NCBI RefSeq assembly: GCF_000012625.1
Contig: NC_007516.1
Span: 1,178,001-1,242,000 of the forward strand
DNA from: Synechococcus sp. CC9605
GTDB taxonomy: Bacteria; Cyanobacteriota; Cyanobacteriia; PCC-6307; Cyanobiaceae
Length of the DNA stretch: 64,000 nt
Reading direction: 5' to 3'
Numbering within the stretch: the first letter of the stretch is position 1; each line of letters begins with the position of its first letter. The position numbers were made by a program, and so were the translations under genes. The notes under the pieces were generated by a model. The model saw only the letters and a program-made list of their open reading frames with translations, made no database searches and was not told the DNA's origin. Below are positions 14,554 through 24,380 of this stretch, piece by piece.

Positions 14554-16884
14554 TCAGTTTTCCGGCTTAGCCAGAGGCAGCAGACACTTATCGGAATCAC
14601 AACCAGCGGGGCCGGCTTCCGTCAGCTCACCCTGGTCGTAACGCTGCAGTGCTTCGAAGAAATCACTGCTGACGCGACGCTTCACCACAGCCGATTGCAG
14701 CTCCTCGTAGGTGGCTGCATCGATCGGCTCAAAGGGCAGGCGCGGGAAGGTGGCGTTGGCATCGAAGCGGGCCAGAAGTGCCGCTGAGATGTAGCCCTCG
14801 CCCTTCTCCATGGCCTGATGCAGAGCATCAGCCAAGGGTTCGATTTCGTGCTCGCGGAATTCGATGGTGGCTGAGGTGTTGTGGGCGGTGTAATGCCGCT
14901 GCACCTGCATGTAGAAATCGAATTGCGCCATGGCACTGAATCCGTTGATGTCGACGGCATCAGCACCGGGCAGGTTGGCCCAGCTCACCTCGGTGGGAAT
15001 CTCCACCAGCCATTCTGTGCAGCGGGGATCGAAGGGGTCATTCAGCAGACGACCTTCCTCATCCTTGTCGGACTGTGAGGGAACGATGGTGTAGCCGTAG
15101 TCCATGCAGGCCATTGCCACGGGGTCGTTCTTGCGGAAGGTGATCCGGCGGATGAAGCGCTGGGCCTTGGGTGGGTGCCAGCCGGGGGCAGCACCGGTGA
15201 GCAGGCTCTTGGTGCCTGCAGGTTGCACGGTTGTGCAGCGGTTGGGACGACGCAGGCCATGGCGGTCGCAGTAGTCCCAGACCGTTTGATTGACGATCTC
15301 CTTCCAACGGCTCAAGTAAGCAGCTTCCTGCTCCTTGAAGCGCAGACCTTGCTCGGTGTCAGGCCGGCCGGCCTCCCACCAGCTCAGCCATTGCGTACCG
15401 AAGGCATGGACGAAGAAGTCGAACAAACCGGTGAAGCTGACGCCCACGATCGGATCCCACTCACGGCTCTGGCGGTAGCGCTCAACCTCGAAACGATGGT
15501 TGAGCAGACAGGCAACCGAGAGGGCGCCTGCACGGAAGGCATCGGCCTGGCCTTCCTCGTCGCTGGGATCGATCTGGTTGAGGTGCACCTCGGCCAGATT
15601 GCAGTGGAAATCGGCACCCAGGATCTCGCCGCAGGGATTCAAGCCATAACGGCTGAGGCGATGCTCCAGCTCGTCAGCTCCGATGGGGCCATGGTTGTCG
15701 GACAACCAACGACCTGCTTCCTCACGCCCCTGATCGCAGTAGATCTCAATGAACTCGCTGCGCAGTTCAGGGGTTGTGAGCAGATCAGCATTGGAGCGAG
15801 CGATCGCCTCGGGTGCGAACTGAATGGCACCTTCACCGGAGTGGAACTGCTTGGTCACCGCTGCGTGCACCACGTCCTTGCTGGGACGGGAGTGATACAC
15901 GCGGGTGTGGTTGGCCATCCGCAGCGCATCACGCTCGGGATCGATCCTCCAGTTGCCCTCTTCGTCTTGCTGCCAGAGGTTGTCCTTGGAGGATGCAGCA
16001 GCCTGGTCGTCCGAAGCGAACTGGCGCATGCCGGCGCTGCGACGGATGTTTCCGGCCACGATCGTGACGGCGGCTTCGTCGATCAGCAGGCAGCACTCGA
16101 CTGAGGTGAGCCGACGGCCCTGGGCCTTGTTCAGCAGTCGAGCAACGCGCCCGTAGAGATCCTTCAGTTTGACGGGGTTGGCCATGCCACCGAAACCCTT
16201 CAGCGTTTCCCCAACGGGGCGCACATCGCTGAGGTCCACTTCAATCTGAATGGGACCGCCGTTGAACCGTTCATCGCTGCTGAGCTCGAGCATCAGCTGG
16301 TAGCTGTCCACCCAGCCGCGGCGGGTGTCGCCCACCTTGATGGTCACCTTGTTGCCATCAATGATGTGAGTGCAGTCGTCCTGGCGCTCAGCCGCAGAAG
16401 TGATGCCGATTTCGCTGACGCTGAGAACTTCAAAGCTGTTGCGCACCACCGGAAGCCGGTCGATCAGGCGCGGCTCGATGATGGCCCCGGTGCCGCAGCC
16501 CATCATCGCCAGGTCCATCATCAGACCGAAGGCATGCCAATCGACCAGGTTGGTGGACGTGCAGTTGTAGGAGCCCGAGAAATTTTCGGGCTGTTCGATC
16601 CAGCGGGTGCCACCGATCCAGAGCCAGCGGCCTGAGGGAAGAGCTTTTTTCTCGGCCTGCATGCGAGCCAGCAGGGCCACTTCCGCATCGCTCAGGTTGC
16701 CCAGCTGACGCAGGCCTTCCAGGTTACGCGCACCCACCTGACTCCAGCTTTCACGGCCAATAGGGGTTTTGCGGCTGTAGGTGCGATAGAAGACCGGGTT
16801 GGCAGCGGGAGCGGTTGCGGGGAAGTCGCCGAACCCGGCGACAGCTCCCGCAGAGGTCTCCACACGATTTGGAGTGAGGGTCAC
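14554..16884 (-). CDS. nrdJ: Adenosylcobalamin-dependent (class II) ribonucleotide reductase
   Basis: 776 residues from the GTG giving (M)TLTPNRVETSAGAV; the frame runs 20 codons further to 16944. It reduces ribonucleotides to deoxyribonucleotides using B12-derived radical chemistry and needs no oxygen or second subunit. Visible features are SYNCTSTN with one active-site Cys, LNPCGEI with the radical Cys, MMGCGTGAI, and a C-terminal CDSDKC (CxxxxC) swivel pair for thioredoxin reduction. The length matches monomeric class II enzymes. It is divergent from a methyltransferase gene. Its presence implies a dependence on cobalamin for DNA synthesis. Confidence 0.93.
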   Translation of the reverse strand: MTLTPNRVETSAGAVAGFGDFPATAPAANPVFYRTYSRKTPIGRESWSQVGARNLEGLRQLGNLSDAEVALLARMQAEKKALPSGRWLWIGGTRWIEQPENFSGSYNCTSTNLVDWHAFGLMMDLAMMGCGTGAIIEPRLIDRLPVVRNSFEVLSVSEIGITSAAERQDDCTHIIDGNKVTIKVGDTRRGWVDSYQLMLELSSDERFNGGPIQIEVDLSDVRPVGETLKGFGGMANPVKLKDLYGRVARLLNKAQGRRLTSVECCLLIDEAAVTIVAGNIRRSAGMRQFASDDQAAASSKDNLWQQDEEGNWRIDPERDALRMANHTRVYHSRPSKDVVHAAVTKQFHSGEGAIQFAPEAIARSNADLLTTPELRSEFIEIYCDQGREEAGRWLSDNHGPIGADELEHRLSRYGLNPCGEILGADFHCNLAEVHLNQIDPSDEEGQADAFRAGALSVACLLNHRFEVERYRQSREWDPIVGVSFTGLFDFFVHAFGTQWLSWWEAGRPDTEQGLRFKEQEAAYLSRWKEIVNQTVWDYCDRHGLRRPNRCTTVQPAGTKSLLTGAAPGWHPPKAQRFIRRITFRKNDPVAMACMDYGYTIVPSQSDKDEEGRLLNDPFDPRCTEWLVEIPTEVSWANLPGADAVDINGFSAMAQFDFYMQVQRHYTAHNTSATIEFREHEIEPLADALHQAMEKGEGYISAALLARFDANATFPRLPFEPIDAATYEELQSAVVKRRVSSDFFEALQRYDQGELTEAGPAGCDSDKCLLPLAKPEN

Positions 16885-17002
16885 GTGCGGTGCTTGGGCG
16901 AAGGACAAGTATCGAAACCCTAACGCCACAGATGGGGGTAGCAAGGTCTCTTCACCACCATCAACAGTGTCCCGTTCAAACTGAGCCCTGAATTGGCAGC
17001 GA

Positions 17003-17683
17003 ATGATGGAGCGGCGGCTGGAGCCTGAGTTGATGAACGGCGATGCACAGGTGCAGGCCTACGCCGCTGCCGACTTCAGTTCCGGCGATCAAGCCACCCT
17101 TGAGGCGATCCAGCAGCTCCTCTTCACCACATCACCGTTGCCGGCTGATCCACTGGTGGTGGATCTGGGTTGTGGGCCGGGAAACATCACCCTTCAGCTG
17201 GCCGAACTCTTACCGAACGCTCGGATCGTCGGCATCGACGGTGCCGAATCGATGCTGGCTCTGGCCCGGGAGCGAGCGCAGCAGCAGCAACTGGAGATCT
17301 CATTCCTCTGTCAGACCCTTCAGGAGGTTCTTCAAGGGCCTCTTCTTGGACAGGCCGATCTGATCGTCAGCAACAGCCTGTTGCATCACCTGCACCAACC
17401 CGATCTGCTCTGGACGGTTAGCCGAGCTCTGGCAGCACCGGGGTGTCGCGTCTTGCATCGGGATCTGCGGCGTCCGTTCTCCGACGCTGAGATTGAACAG
17501 CTGCGGCTCAAGCACCTTCCATCGGCACCAGAGGTGTTGCAGCACGACTTCGCTGCCTCGCTGGCGGCGGCCTTTGAGCCTCATGAGGTGACTGCCGAGC
17601 TCCACAGGCTTGGTCTCAACCAGTTAGCCGTGTCGGCGGAGGACGACCGTTATCTGGTGGTGTCAGGCTTGGTGAAGTCCTGA
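17003..17683 (+). CDS. Class I SAM-dependent methyltransferase
   Basis: 226 residues. Motif I VVDLGCGPGNITLQLAEL binds S-adenosylmethionine. The acidic residue after beta 2 lies in IVGIDGAESML, and LIVSNSLLHHL corresponds to motif IV. The substrate is unknown; the overall form resembles trans-aconitate or ubiquinone-type methyltransferases. There are two adjacent ATG codons at 17003 and 17006. It ends 6 bp before prfC, so the two are probably co-transcribed. Confidence 0.85.
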   Translation: MMERRLEPELMNGDAQVQAYAAADFSSGDQATLEAIQQLLFTTSPLPADPLVVDLGCGPGNITLQLAELLPNARIVGIDGAESMLALARERAQQQQLEISFLCQTLQEVLQGPLLGQADLIVSNSLLHHLHQPDLLWTVSRALAAPGCRVLHRDLRRPFSDAEIEQLRLKHLPSAPEVLQHDFAASLAAAFEPHEVTAELHRLGLNQLAVSAEDDRYLVVSGLVKS

Positions 17684-17689
17684 AATCCG

Positions 17690-19336
17690 ATGAGCGGCAG
17701 TCAAGCGACCACTGATGGTGATCTGGCCCAGGTTCTGGCCTCTGCGGTGGATCGCCGTCGCAACTTTGCGATCATTTCCCACCCCGACGCGGGAAAGACG
17801 ACACTCACCGAGAAGTTGCTGCTTTACGGGGGTGCCATCCAGCAGGCCGGTGCGGTGAAAGCACGGGGTGAGCAGCGCAAGGTGACCTCCGACTGGATGG
17901 AGCTTGAGAAGCAGCGGGGGATTTCGATTACCTCAACGGTGCTGCAGTTCGATTACGACACCACCACGATCAATCTCCTGGACACGCCAGGGCACCAGGA
18001 TTTTTCTGAAGACACCTATCGAACGCTTGCAGCGGCGGACAACGCCGTGATGCTGGAAGACGCTGCCAAGGGATTGGAGCCTCAGACCCGGAAGCTGTTT
18101 GAGGTCTGCCGCATGCGCCAGATCCCGATTTTCACCTTCATCAACAAGATGGACCGCCCGGGGCGGGAACCGCTCACCCTGCTCGATGAAATCGAGTCGG
18201 AGCTCGGCCTCACCCCCTGGGCTGTGAACTGGCCGATCGGCAGTGGCGAGCAATTCCGTGGCGTGATCGACCGCCGCAGCAAGGAGGTGGTTCTGTTCAG
18301 CCGTGCAGAACGCGGCAAGCAGGCCAGTGAGCAACGCCTCTCCCTGGACGACCCTGCCCTGCGGGAGTTGGTGGAAGAGGACCTTCTGGATCTGGCCGTT
18401 GAAGAAATGGAGTTTCTGGAGGCTGCTGGCGCCGAGCTGGACATCGAGATGGTTCATGCCGGTGAACTCACCCCCGTGTTCTTCGGCTCAGCCATGACCA
18501 ACTTCGGGGTGCGTCCCTTCCTTGATGCCTTTCTTGAAATGGCGCAACGGCCGATCGCTCGATCCAGCAGCGAAGGTCTGGTGGACCCGTTGCGTGAAGG
18601 GTTCAGCGGCTTTGTGTTCAAGCTTCAGGCCAACATGGACCCCAGGCACCGCGACCGGGTGGCCTTCGTCCGGGTCTGCAGCGGCCGCTTTGAAAAAGAC
18701 ATGACGGTGAAGCATGCCCGCACCGGCAAGGCGATTCGTCTCTCCCGTCCACAAAAGCTGTTCGGTCAGGACCGAGCCGTGGTGGAAGACGCCTATCCCG
18801 GTGACGTGATCGGTCTCAACAACCCCGGCATGTTTTCCATTGGCGACACGCTGTATGTGGGTTCGAAAGTGGAATACGAAGGCATTCCCTGCTTCAGCCC
18901 GGAGATTTTCAGTTGGCTGCGCAACCCCAACCCTTCAGCCTTCAAGAACTTCCGCAAAGGGGTGAACGAGCTGCGGGAAGAGGGGGCGGTGCAGATCCTT
19001 TATGACACCGATGAGAGCAAGCGAGATCCAATTCTTGCGGCCGTTGGGCAACTCCAACTTGAGGTGGTGCAGCACCGGCTTGAAAACGAATACGGCGTTG
19101 AAACCCGCCTTGAGCCCATGGGTTTTCAGGTTGCCCGTTGGATCAATGGAGGCTGGACCGAACTTGAAAAAGTCGGGCGGATCTTCAATTGCAAAACCGT
19201 GCGTGATGCCTGGAATCGGCCTGTGCTGTTGTTCAAGAACGAGTGGAATCTCAACCAGCTCCGGGAGGACCACCCCGAGCTTGAACTCAGTAGTGTTGCC
19301 CCGGTGGTGAGTGGGGTGGAGCCGATCAGTCTTTGA
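17690..19336 (+). CDS. prfC: Peptide chain release factor 3
   Basis: 548 residues, close to the ~530 usual for RF3. This GTPase recycles RF1 and RF2 from the ribosome after peptide release. G1 is [16 protein letters not shown], switch I is [12 protein letters not shown]3 is [16 protein letters not shown] and G4 is [10 protein letters not shown]. The RF3-specific C-terminal domain follows. The N-terminal 20 residues are variable. It follows a methyltransferase gene by 6 bp. Confidence 0.96.
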   Translation: MSGSQATTDGDLAQVLASAVDRRRNFAIISHPDAGKTTLTEKLLLYGGAIQQAGAVKARGEQRKVTSDWMELEKQRGISITSTVLQFDYDTTTINLLDTPGHQDFSEDTYRTLAAADNAVMLEDAAKGLEPQTRKLFEVCRMRQIPIFTFINKMDRPGREPLTLLDEIESELGLTPWAVNWPIGSGEQFRGVIDRRSKEVVLFSRAERGKQASEQRLSLDDPALRELVEEDLLDLAVEEMEFLEAAGAELDIEMVHAGELTPVFFGSAMTNFGVRPFLDAFLEMAQRPIARSSSEGLVDPLREGFSGFVFKLQANMDPRHRDRVAFVRVCSGRFEKDMTVKHARTGKAIRLSRPQKLFGQDRAVVEDAYPGDVIGLNNPGMFSIGDTLYVGSKVEYEGIPCFSPEIFSWLRNPNPSAFKNFRKGVNELREEGAVQILYDTDESKRDPILAAVGQLQLEVVQHRLENEYGVETRLEPMGFQVARWINGGWTELEKVGRIFNCKTVRDAWNRPVLLFKNEWNLNQLREDHPELELSSVAPVVSGVEPISL

Positions 19337-19405
19337 GCAGGTCGGATTTTTTCATCCACAGCTTCTTGGCTCTCTCGCCAGAATCTTACGGAGCCTCCAT
19401 CTTCC

Positions 19406-19627
19406 GTGAGTACGTTCTGGCTGCTGAAGAACAACGCTGACGGCGGCACCGAATACGTGTGCTTTCGCGGCGATGATGAATCAGTGGAAATGCTGGAGGG
19501 TTACCACCTTCCTCCGCAGATGCCGTTGATCAAACGGCGCTCGTGGATGAACCGGGTGGATGCCCTTAGCTGTCGCAGCCGGCTTGAGCGGAGCGAGGGT
19601 TTTCGTCACGGTGCCCCCCTCTTCTGA
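19406..19627 (+). CDS. Small conserved hypothetical protein, 73 aa
   Basis: Unrecognised soluble protein with a GTG start, beginning MSTFWLLKNNADGGTEYVCF. No membrane segment or cofactor motif is seen. It lies 69 bp after prfC and 41 bp before the CPP1-like gene, all on the plus strand. The coding pattern looks real, but function cannot be inferred. Confidence 0.6.
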   Translation: MSTFWLLKNNADGGTEYVCFRGDDESVEMLEGYHLPPQMPLIKRRSWMNRVDALSCRSRLERSEGFRHGAPLF

Positions 19628-19668
19628 ACAGGCCCCGATACGCTCTTCAAAGGAACCCGACCAACGCA

Positions 19669-20364
19669 ATGGCAGCCCTGGGTGAATCTGGTCCCGATGC
19701 AAACGCAGATGATCCATTTGCCCGTCTCGGACTAAGCCGCGATGCGGGCTTCGAGCAGGTTCAGGCGGCCAAGGCACGTTGTCTCGCCGATGTTTCCGGT
19801 GATGATCAGGCCCGAGCCAAGGTAGAAGCGGCCTACGACGCAGTCTTGATGGCGCGTCTTCGGGACCGGCAACAGGGTCAGGTGAGTGCTGCTGCAGCGA
19901 CGGCGTCTGAGCGGGAGGCGATGGCGGGTTCGATGCCTGCTCCGCCAGCTCAGGCACCGATGGGCAATGTGTTGTCGAACCTCCGCAACAAGCTGCCCGA
20001 CCCCTCCCAGTCCCTCTCCGGCCTGAAGCCCGATTGGGCCCTGGTGGAAGGGCAAGGGCGTTCCGTGCGCCTCATTGCCGGGATCATCGGCATTGCTCTT
20101 TTGCTGATCTCGGCCGGCAGCATCCAATTGGTGCTGGCTCTTGCAACCATCGGTGTTTTCCTCAGTCAGGTTCGCCGTGGTCGTCGCCCACTGGCATCCC
20201 TGGGGTGGACGTTGTTGGTGCTCAGCGTTGGTTTGGCGGCAGGCTCTTTGCTGAACCTGGCGCTCTCCCCCACTGCTGTTGAGCAGCTGGCTCTCAGTCC
20301 GCTGCAGATCCAAGCCTTGCCAGCCGCTCTTCTGCTGTGGGCTGCAGCTCTATTCCTGGCCTGA
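19669..20364 (+). CDS. CPP1-like/J-like membrane chaperone
   Basis: 231 residues. The N-terminal segment DPFARLGLSRDAGFEQVQAA followed by helices resembles a degenerate J domain. There is a Pro/Ala-rich linker around residues 85-100. The C-terminal half has three to four membrane helices. This is the layout of CPP1 (chaperone-like protein of POR1) and its cyanobacterial homologs, which help stabilise protochlorophyllide oxidoreductase in plants. The bacterial role is inferred. It is convergent with hslO, with 3 bp between the stops. Confidence 0.82.
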   Translation: MAALGESGPDANADDPFARLGLSRDAGFEQVQAAKARCLADVSGDDQARAKVEAAYDAVLMARLRDRQQGQVSAAAATASEREAMAGSMPAPPAQAPMGNVLSNLRNKLPDPSQSLSGLKPDWALVEGQGRSVRLIAGIIGIALLLISAGSIQLVLALATIGVFLSQVRRGRRPLASLGWTLLVLSVGLAAGSLLNLALSPTAVEQLALSPLQIQALPAALLLWAAALFLA

Positions 20365-20367
20365 ACT

Positions 20368-21285
20368 TCAGGCCGCCGCCGGTAGACCGTCAATCAGCTC
20401 CTGAAGCTCCGCAGCGCTCACGTCATAACGGTTGTTGCAGAAGTGGCAGGTCAGTTCTGCTCCACCATCTTTGTCCCGCATGTCAGTGAGTTCGTCTCTG
20501 CCCAGCAGGAGCAGGGCTGCTTTGCTGCGCTCATGGCTGCAAGGGCAGAAAAAACGCAGCTCCTGACTGGCCTCGGCATCGTCGAGGGGTTTGGGATCAA
20601 GGTCGGGGAAGACGTCTAGAAGCAGATCCTCCAGCTGGTCTCCACTTGCCGCCAGCCGCTGACTGAATCCGGTGATTTCGCGGCAACGCTGTTCAATCAG
20701 CTCCACCAGGGCCGGCTCTTCCGCCGCTTTGGGAAGAATCTGAACCAGCAGGCCACCACTGGCGTGGATGCCGGCGCTGTTCACCTGCTCACCCACAAAC
20801 ACTGCGGAAGGGGTTTGTTCGGAGTGGAGCAGATAGGAGGCAACATCCTCACCAATGCCTCCGCTAACGAGCTCAACGGTGCTGTTGAAGGGCTCGCCCT
20901 TGCCGTCATCACGCATCACGTGGAGGTAACCGGTTCCAGCTGCCTCCTTGAAGTTGAAGCTGAAATGGCCTGCTTCGTCCTGAATCGGGTCGAGTTCGAG
21001 GGCCGGCTCGCCGACGTAGCCGCGCACAGTTCCGTTGCGACCGGCATCCACCATCAAGTTCTTGATCGGACCATCGGAACCCAGACGCAGATTCACCCGG
21101 CCGTGGCGCACCTTCATCGAACTGGCGAGCATCAGTCCCGCCGTCATGGCCCGTCCCAGCATCACGCTGGTAAGGAACGACAGCCCATGGCGCTCCCTTG
21201 CCTCACGCACGATGTTGGTTGTCGATACCGCCACCAACCGGATGCCACCTGCAGCGGCTGTTGCGCGAACCAGCCGGTCGGCCAT
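20368..21285 (-). CDS. hslO: Redox-regulated chaperone Hsp33
   Basis: 305 residues from [21 protein letters not shown] longer frame to 21357 would overlap the upstream ABC gene, so the internal start is chosen. Hsp33 is activated by oxidation to hold unfolding proteins. Its C-terminal zinc switch is intact: CxC in [10 protein letters not shown] and CxxC in [11 protein letters not shown]. It sits 14 bp downstream of an ABC ATPase gene on the same strand, so co-transcription is likely. Confidence 0.95.
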   Translation of the reverse strand: MADRLVRATAAAGGIRLVAVSTTNIVREARERHGLSFLTSVMLGRAMTAGLMLASSMKVRHGRVNLRLGSDGPIKNLMVDAGRNGTVRGYVGEPALELDPIQDEAGHFSFNFKEAAGTGYLHVMRDDGKGEPFNSTVELVSGGIGEDVASYLLHSEQTPSAVFVGEQVNSAGIHASGGLLVQILPKAAEEPALVELIEQRCREITGFSQRLAASGDQLEDLLLDVFPDLDPKPLDDAEASQELRFFCPCSHERSKAALLLLGRDELTDMRDKDGGAELTCHFCNNRYDVSAAELQELIDGLPAAA

Positions 21286-21299
21286 ATCCCCTCGGAATC

Positions 21300-21938
21300 T
21301 CAGGGCAATGTAGTCATCGGTTCGAGCCGCCCGCTCCGCAAACGCTGGCGTTCGCACTCCCAGTCTTGAAACAGCTCGGGTTCGTGGGTGACCACGATCA
21401 GCACCTGTTCACGGGCCAGGCCGGCAAGCAGATCAAGCACGTCTCGTCTCACCGACCAATCCAACCCTGCAGTGGGTTCATCCAGGAGGAGCACTTCAGC
21501 GCCGCGGAGCATCTGCACCGCGAGGGCAAGCCGCCTTTGCTGCCCGCCGCTCAGCCGTTCTGGTGCCGTTGTTGAGGAGATGGTGTCGAGGCCAACCCGT
21601 TCGAGCACGCTCTGTTCTCGCTCATGACCGAGCCGCCGATGGCCCAGCCGCAGTTCCTGCGCCACGCTCAGGCCGAGGAAATGGCGCTCGGGGAACTGGA
21701 AGACGATGCCGCACAGCCAGCGCAGCTGCCGTCGTTTCATCACGTTTCCGTTCCAGCGGATGCTGCCGGATGTGGCTGATGCCAAGCCGCTGATGATCTC
21801 CAGCAGCGATGTCTTCCCAGATCCACTGGCGCCAGCGATCAGCAGCGGCCGTCCTTTCTGCGCGTGAAAAGCGACGCCGTCGAGGATGGGGGCACCGGCC
21901 GTTGCAGGTGTATAGGTGATTCCGGAGAGCTCGAGCAT
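21300..21938 (-). CDS. ABC transporter ATP-binding protein, ECF/CbiO-like
   Basis: 212 residues, a single ATPase domain. Walker A is GASGSGKTS, the Q-loop is [14 protein letters not shown], the signature is LSGGQQRR, and Walker B is [12 protein letters not shown]. The FQFP-E-H region and small size resemble EcfA/CbiO ATPases and plastid ABCI11 (NAP14), implicated in metal homeostasis. No permease or substrate-specific partner is adjacent, so its membrane partner must be elsewhere. It is upstream of hslO and divergent from the DUF3531 gene. Confidence 0.85.
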   Translation of the reverse strand: MLELSGITYTPATAGAPILDGVAFHAQKGRPLLIAGASGSGKTSLLEIISGLASATSGSIRWNGNVMKRRQLRWLCGIVFQFPERHFLGLSVAQELRLGHRRLGHEREQSVLERVGLDTISSTTAPERLSGGQQRRLALAVQMLRGAEVLLLDEPTAGLDWSVRRDVLDLLAGLAREQVLIVVTHEPELFQDWECERQRLRSGRLEPMTTLP

Positions 21939-21979
21939 GCGATCAGCTTGAACGATGATGAAAGCGTCGCGATGGCCCC

Positions 21980-22429
21980 ATGGACATTCGTTTTCGTGAA
22001 GTCGATCCCTTCAATTGCTGGTTGTGGATCCGTTTCTCGGAACCTCCCAGCAAGGGGGAGCGGAATTACGTGGATGGAGTCTTCGACAGCTGGTACGTAA
22101 TCGGGCGTTTGGGCGGCTTCAACGCGGAAAACCTGCAGGTGCATGACGCAGGTTCCGATCTCAGTTGGATGACCTACGACAACGATGGGGCGGAGTCGGC
22201 GATGCCCGCTCTGATGCACAACATGGGGCAGCTCGAATACCAGAACGACTGGGGACGGTGCTGGGTGGATCTCGGTACGTCGGATGGTGTTGCCATAGAT
22301 GTTCTGATCAATGCCCTGCGTCAACTGGACTCCGACGTGGTTCAGATCGAAGAGCTGGTGGTTGGTGGGGTCAATGAAAATTGGCCGATTGAAGACCACC
22401 CCGACAGCGTTTTCCCTGCCGGTGGCTGA
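21980..22429 (+). CDS. DUF3531 family protein
   Basis: 149 residues from MDIRFREVDPFNCWLWIRF. The sequence, including GVFDSWYVIGRLGGFNAENL and WGRCWVDLGTSDGVAIDVL, fits the cyanobacterial and plastid DUF3531 family, whose function is unknown. It is soluble with no membrane segment. It overlaps the GTG of rsmE by 8 bp, suggesting coupling. Confidence 0.8.
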   Translation: MDIRFREVDPFNCWLWIRFSEPPSKGERNYVDGVFDSWYVIGRLGGFNAENLQVHDAGSDLSWMTYDNDGAESAMPALMHNMGQLEYQNDWGRCWVDLGTSDGVAIDVLINALRQLDSDVVQIEELVVGGVNENWPIEDHPDSVFPAGG

Positions 22430-23153
22430 ACGCCGGCGCTTGCTTCTGTCGCCGGATCGCCTGGAGCAGGGTGGATCGGTTCTGCTCAATACCGAAGAGC
22501 AGCACTACCTGCGGAGAGTGTTGCGTCTGCGCTGCGGCGAGCAGGTGGATGTGATCGATGGCTGCGGCCGCCTCACTCGCGCAACCCTGATGGAGCCGCA
22601 GATGCTTGGGCTCGACAGTTCAGTGCAGAACATTGAACCCTCGCCAAAACCTCAGCTGGGCCTGGCCGTGGCCTTGATGCGGCGGGGGATGGATGAGGTG
22701 GTCCGAATGGCCTGTGAGCTTGGGATTGATCGGATCCAGCCCCTGCGCTGCGATCGCTGTGTTCCCCAAGCCGACCACCGACCCGAGCGCTGGGCCACGA
22801 TCATTCGTGAGGCGGTGGAGCAGTGCGAGCGGTTATGGATACCGCAGCTGCATGAGGTGAACGGTTTATCCGAATGGATTGGAGAACAGGACGGTCTGCG
22901 TTTTGCAGGGGTCACACGCGAGTCGGTCGCTCCATCGTTGGATCAATGTTTGCGCCAACAGGGGAATGCAAGCCAGACCATTTGGGTGGTGATCGGTCCT
23001 GAGGGGGGATGGACCTCAGCAGAACAAAATCTCTTTGCCGAAGCGGGGGTCCGGCCTGTGCGGATGGGAGCAACCATCCTGCGCAGTTCGACAGCAGCGG
23101 TGGCAAGCGCGGTGGAACTGGTGCGTTGGCGCGATGGCCTGATCAGCTCTTGA
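22422..23153 (+). CDS. rsmE: 16S rRNA (uracil-1498-N3)-methyltransferase
   Basis: 243 residues from the GTG at 22422, giving (M)AERRRLLLSPDRLEQGG. An in-frame ATG at 22374 is the alternative. It is a SPOUT-class methyltransferase that modifies U1498 in the ribosomal decoding region. The N-terminal PUA-like segment EEQHYLRRVLRLRCGEQVDV and the trefoil-knot SAM site VIGPEGGWTSAEQ followed by LRSSTAA are characteristic. It overlaps DUF3531 upstream and the convergent 23143-23574 gene by 11 bp. Confidence 0.93.
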   Translation: MAERRRLLLSPDRLEQGGSVLLNTEEQHYLRRVLRLRCGEQVDVIDGCGRLTRATLMEPQMLGLDSSVQNIEPSPKPQLGLAVALMRRGMDEVVRMACELGIDRIQPLRCDRCVPQADHRPERWATIIREAVEQCERLWIPQLHEVNGLSEWIGEQDGLRFAGVTRESVAPSLDQCLRQQGNASQTIWVVIGPEGGWTSAEQNLFAEAGVRPVRMGATILRSSTAAVASAVELVRWRDGLISS

Positions 23154-23574
23154 ACAGATCCTGAGACATTCCCCGGAAGGATTTCAGAGCTGCACCGGGT
23201 CGACGGCTGCGTTGACGCAGGCCGCCACCAGGCATCAGGTTGCCTGGGGCAAAAGTGGAATAGGTCACGGCCGGGCGTGCTGCTTCCGCTGCAGCCAGTT
23301 CAGCGGCGATGGCTTCTGCAGTGGTGAGTGAGGTTGCGGGCTGGGAGCTCGGCTCAGCGTTGGCGTCGAAAACGGCCTCTGAGGCAGAAGGCTTGGCTGC
23401 AGCTGAAGGCTCGGAGGGTGCCTTAGGTGTTGCAACAGCATTTGCGGCGACGACAGCTGCCTCAACCGGCGCTTCTTCGCTTGCTGGAGCCTCCTTTTGA
23501 GGCAGCTCAAGGGTGGCCGGAGCGGCGGAGTCATCCAGGGTGAGGAAAAACCCCTTGTTGCTGTTGAACACCAT
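23143..23574 (-). CDS. Ala/Pro-rich hypothetical protein
   Basis: 143 residues. The short N-terminus MVFNSNKGFFLTLDD is followed by about 70 residues of Ala, Pro, Ser and Glu, a probably disordered linker. The C-terminus is basic and better ordered (FAPGNLMPGGGLRQRSRRPG). No known domain is recognised. It is convergent with rsmE and divergent from the DUF92 gene. Confidence 0.65.
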   Translation of the reverse strand: MVFNSNKGFFLTLDDSAAPATLELPQKEAPASEEAPVEAAVVAANAVATPKAPSEPSAAAKPSASEAVFDANAEPSSQPATSLTTAEAIAAELAAAEAARPAVTYSTFAPGNLMPGGGLRQRSRRPGAALKSFRGMSQDLFKS

Positions 23575-23633
23575 CCGGTCGACCAGAGAACGAACGCCCC
23601 CGATTCTCCCTCTGCAATGGCCGCAGGCAGGAG

Positions 23634-24380
23634 ATGCTTAGGGCACTGCAACACGGTGTGATGTCCCCACTCTGGATTCAGGCCCTGCTGGTGAATTCGG
23701 TTTTGATTGCCCTGGCGCAGCGCACAACCGTGCTCACCCGCAGTGGATGGGTCCATGCGGCTGCATTGGGCACGATTCTTTGGGGTTGCTTGGGGTGGTC
23801 GGGCTGGTTGGCCGTGGTCGCCTACCTCTGCCTGGGAAGTCTGGTCACCAAAATCGGCTTTCAGAACAAGCAGAGCCGCGGTCTTGCCGAGGGCCGCGGT
23901 GGGCAGCGCGGCCCGGAAAACGTCTGGGGTTCCGCTGCTGTTGGAGCCTTTCTGGCACTGCTCATCGGTGCCGGCGTCGAGCCCCATGAGCTGTTGTTGG
24001 TTGGTTTTGCTGCGAGTTTCGCCGCCAAGTTGGCCGACACCTTCGGCAGTGAGATCGGCAAACGTTTCGGGCGCACCACGGTGTTGATCACCAGCCTGCG
24101 AGTGGTCCCGCCAGGCACTGAGGGGGCCATCAGCCTCGAGGGAACCCTGGCCAGTGCCGCCGGCAGCATCGCCATGACCCTGGTGATGCTGGCCCTGCAG
24201 CTGATTCCCTCATGGCCTGTGGCGGGGCTGGTGATGCTGGTTGGTCTGGTGGCGACTCTCGGTGAAAGCCTGCTCGGCGCCCTGGTGCAGGATCGCGTGG
24301 CCTGGTTGAGCAATGAGCTGGTCAATGCTCTTCAGACCCTTATGGCCGCAGTTTTGGCGATGCTGCTGATGGCGCTCTGA
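23634..24380 (+). CDS. DUF92/VTE6-like membrane protein (phytyl-phosphate kinase family)
   Basis: 248 residues with about six membrane helices. The polar signature KQSRGLAEGRGGQRGPENVW and ADTFGSEIG between helices are typical of the DUF92/TIGR00297 family. Plant and cyanobacterial members phosphorylate phytyl phosphate for salvage into tocopherol, phylloquinone and chlorophyll. This fits a phototroph, but substrate is inferred from the family. A second Met at codon 10 (MSPLWIQALL) is an equally good start. Its end overlaps the convergent sigma-factor remnant. Confidence 0.85.
   Translation: MLRALQHGVMSPLWIQALLVNSVLIALAQRTTVLTRSGWVHAAALGTILWGCLGWSGWLAVVAYLCLGSLVTKIGFQNKQSRGLAEGRGGQRGPENVWGSAAVGAFLALLIGAGVEPHELLLVGFAASFAAKLADTFGSEIGKRFGRTTVLITSLRVVPPGTEGAISLEGTLASAAGSIAMTLVMLALQLIPSWPVAGLVMLVGLVATLGESLLGALVQDRVAWLSNELVNALQTLMAAVLAMLLMAL

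Noticed and set aside
15175-16104. 309-aa plus-strand frame opposite nrdJ
   Set aside because: Antisense shadow caused by high GC codon use in nrdJ.
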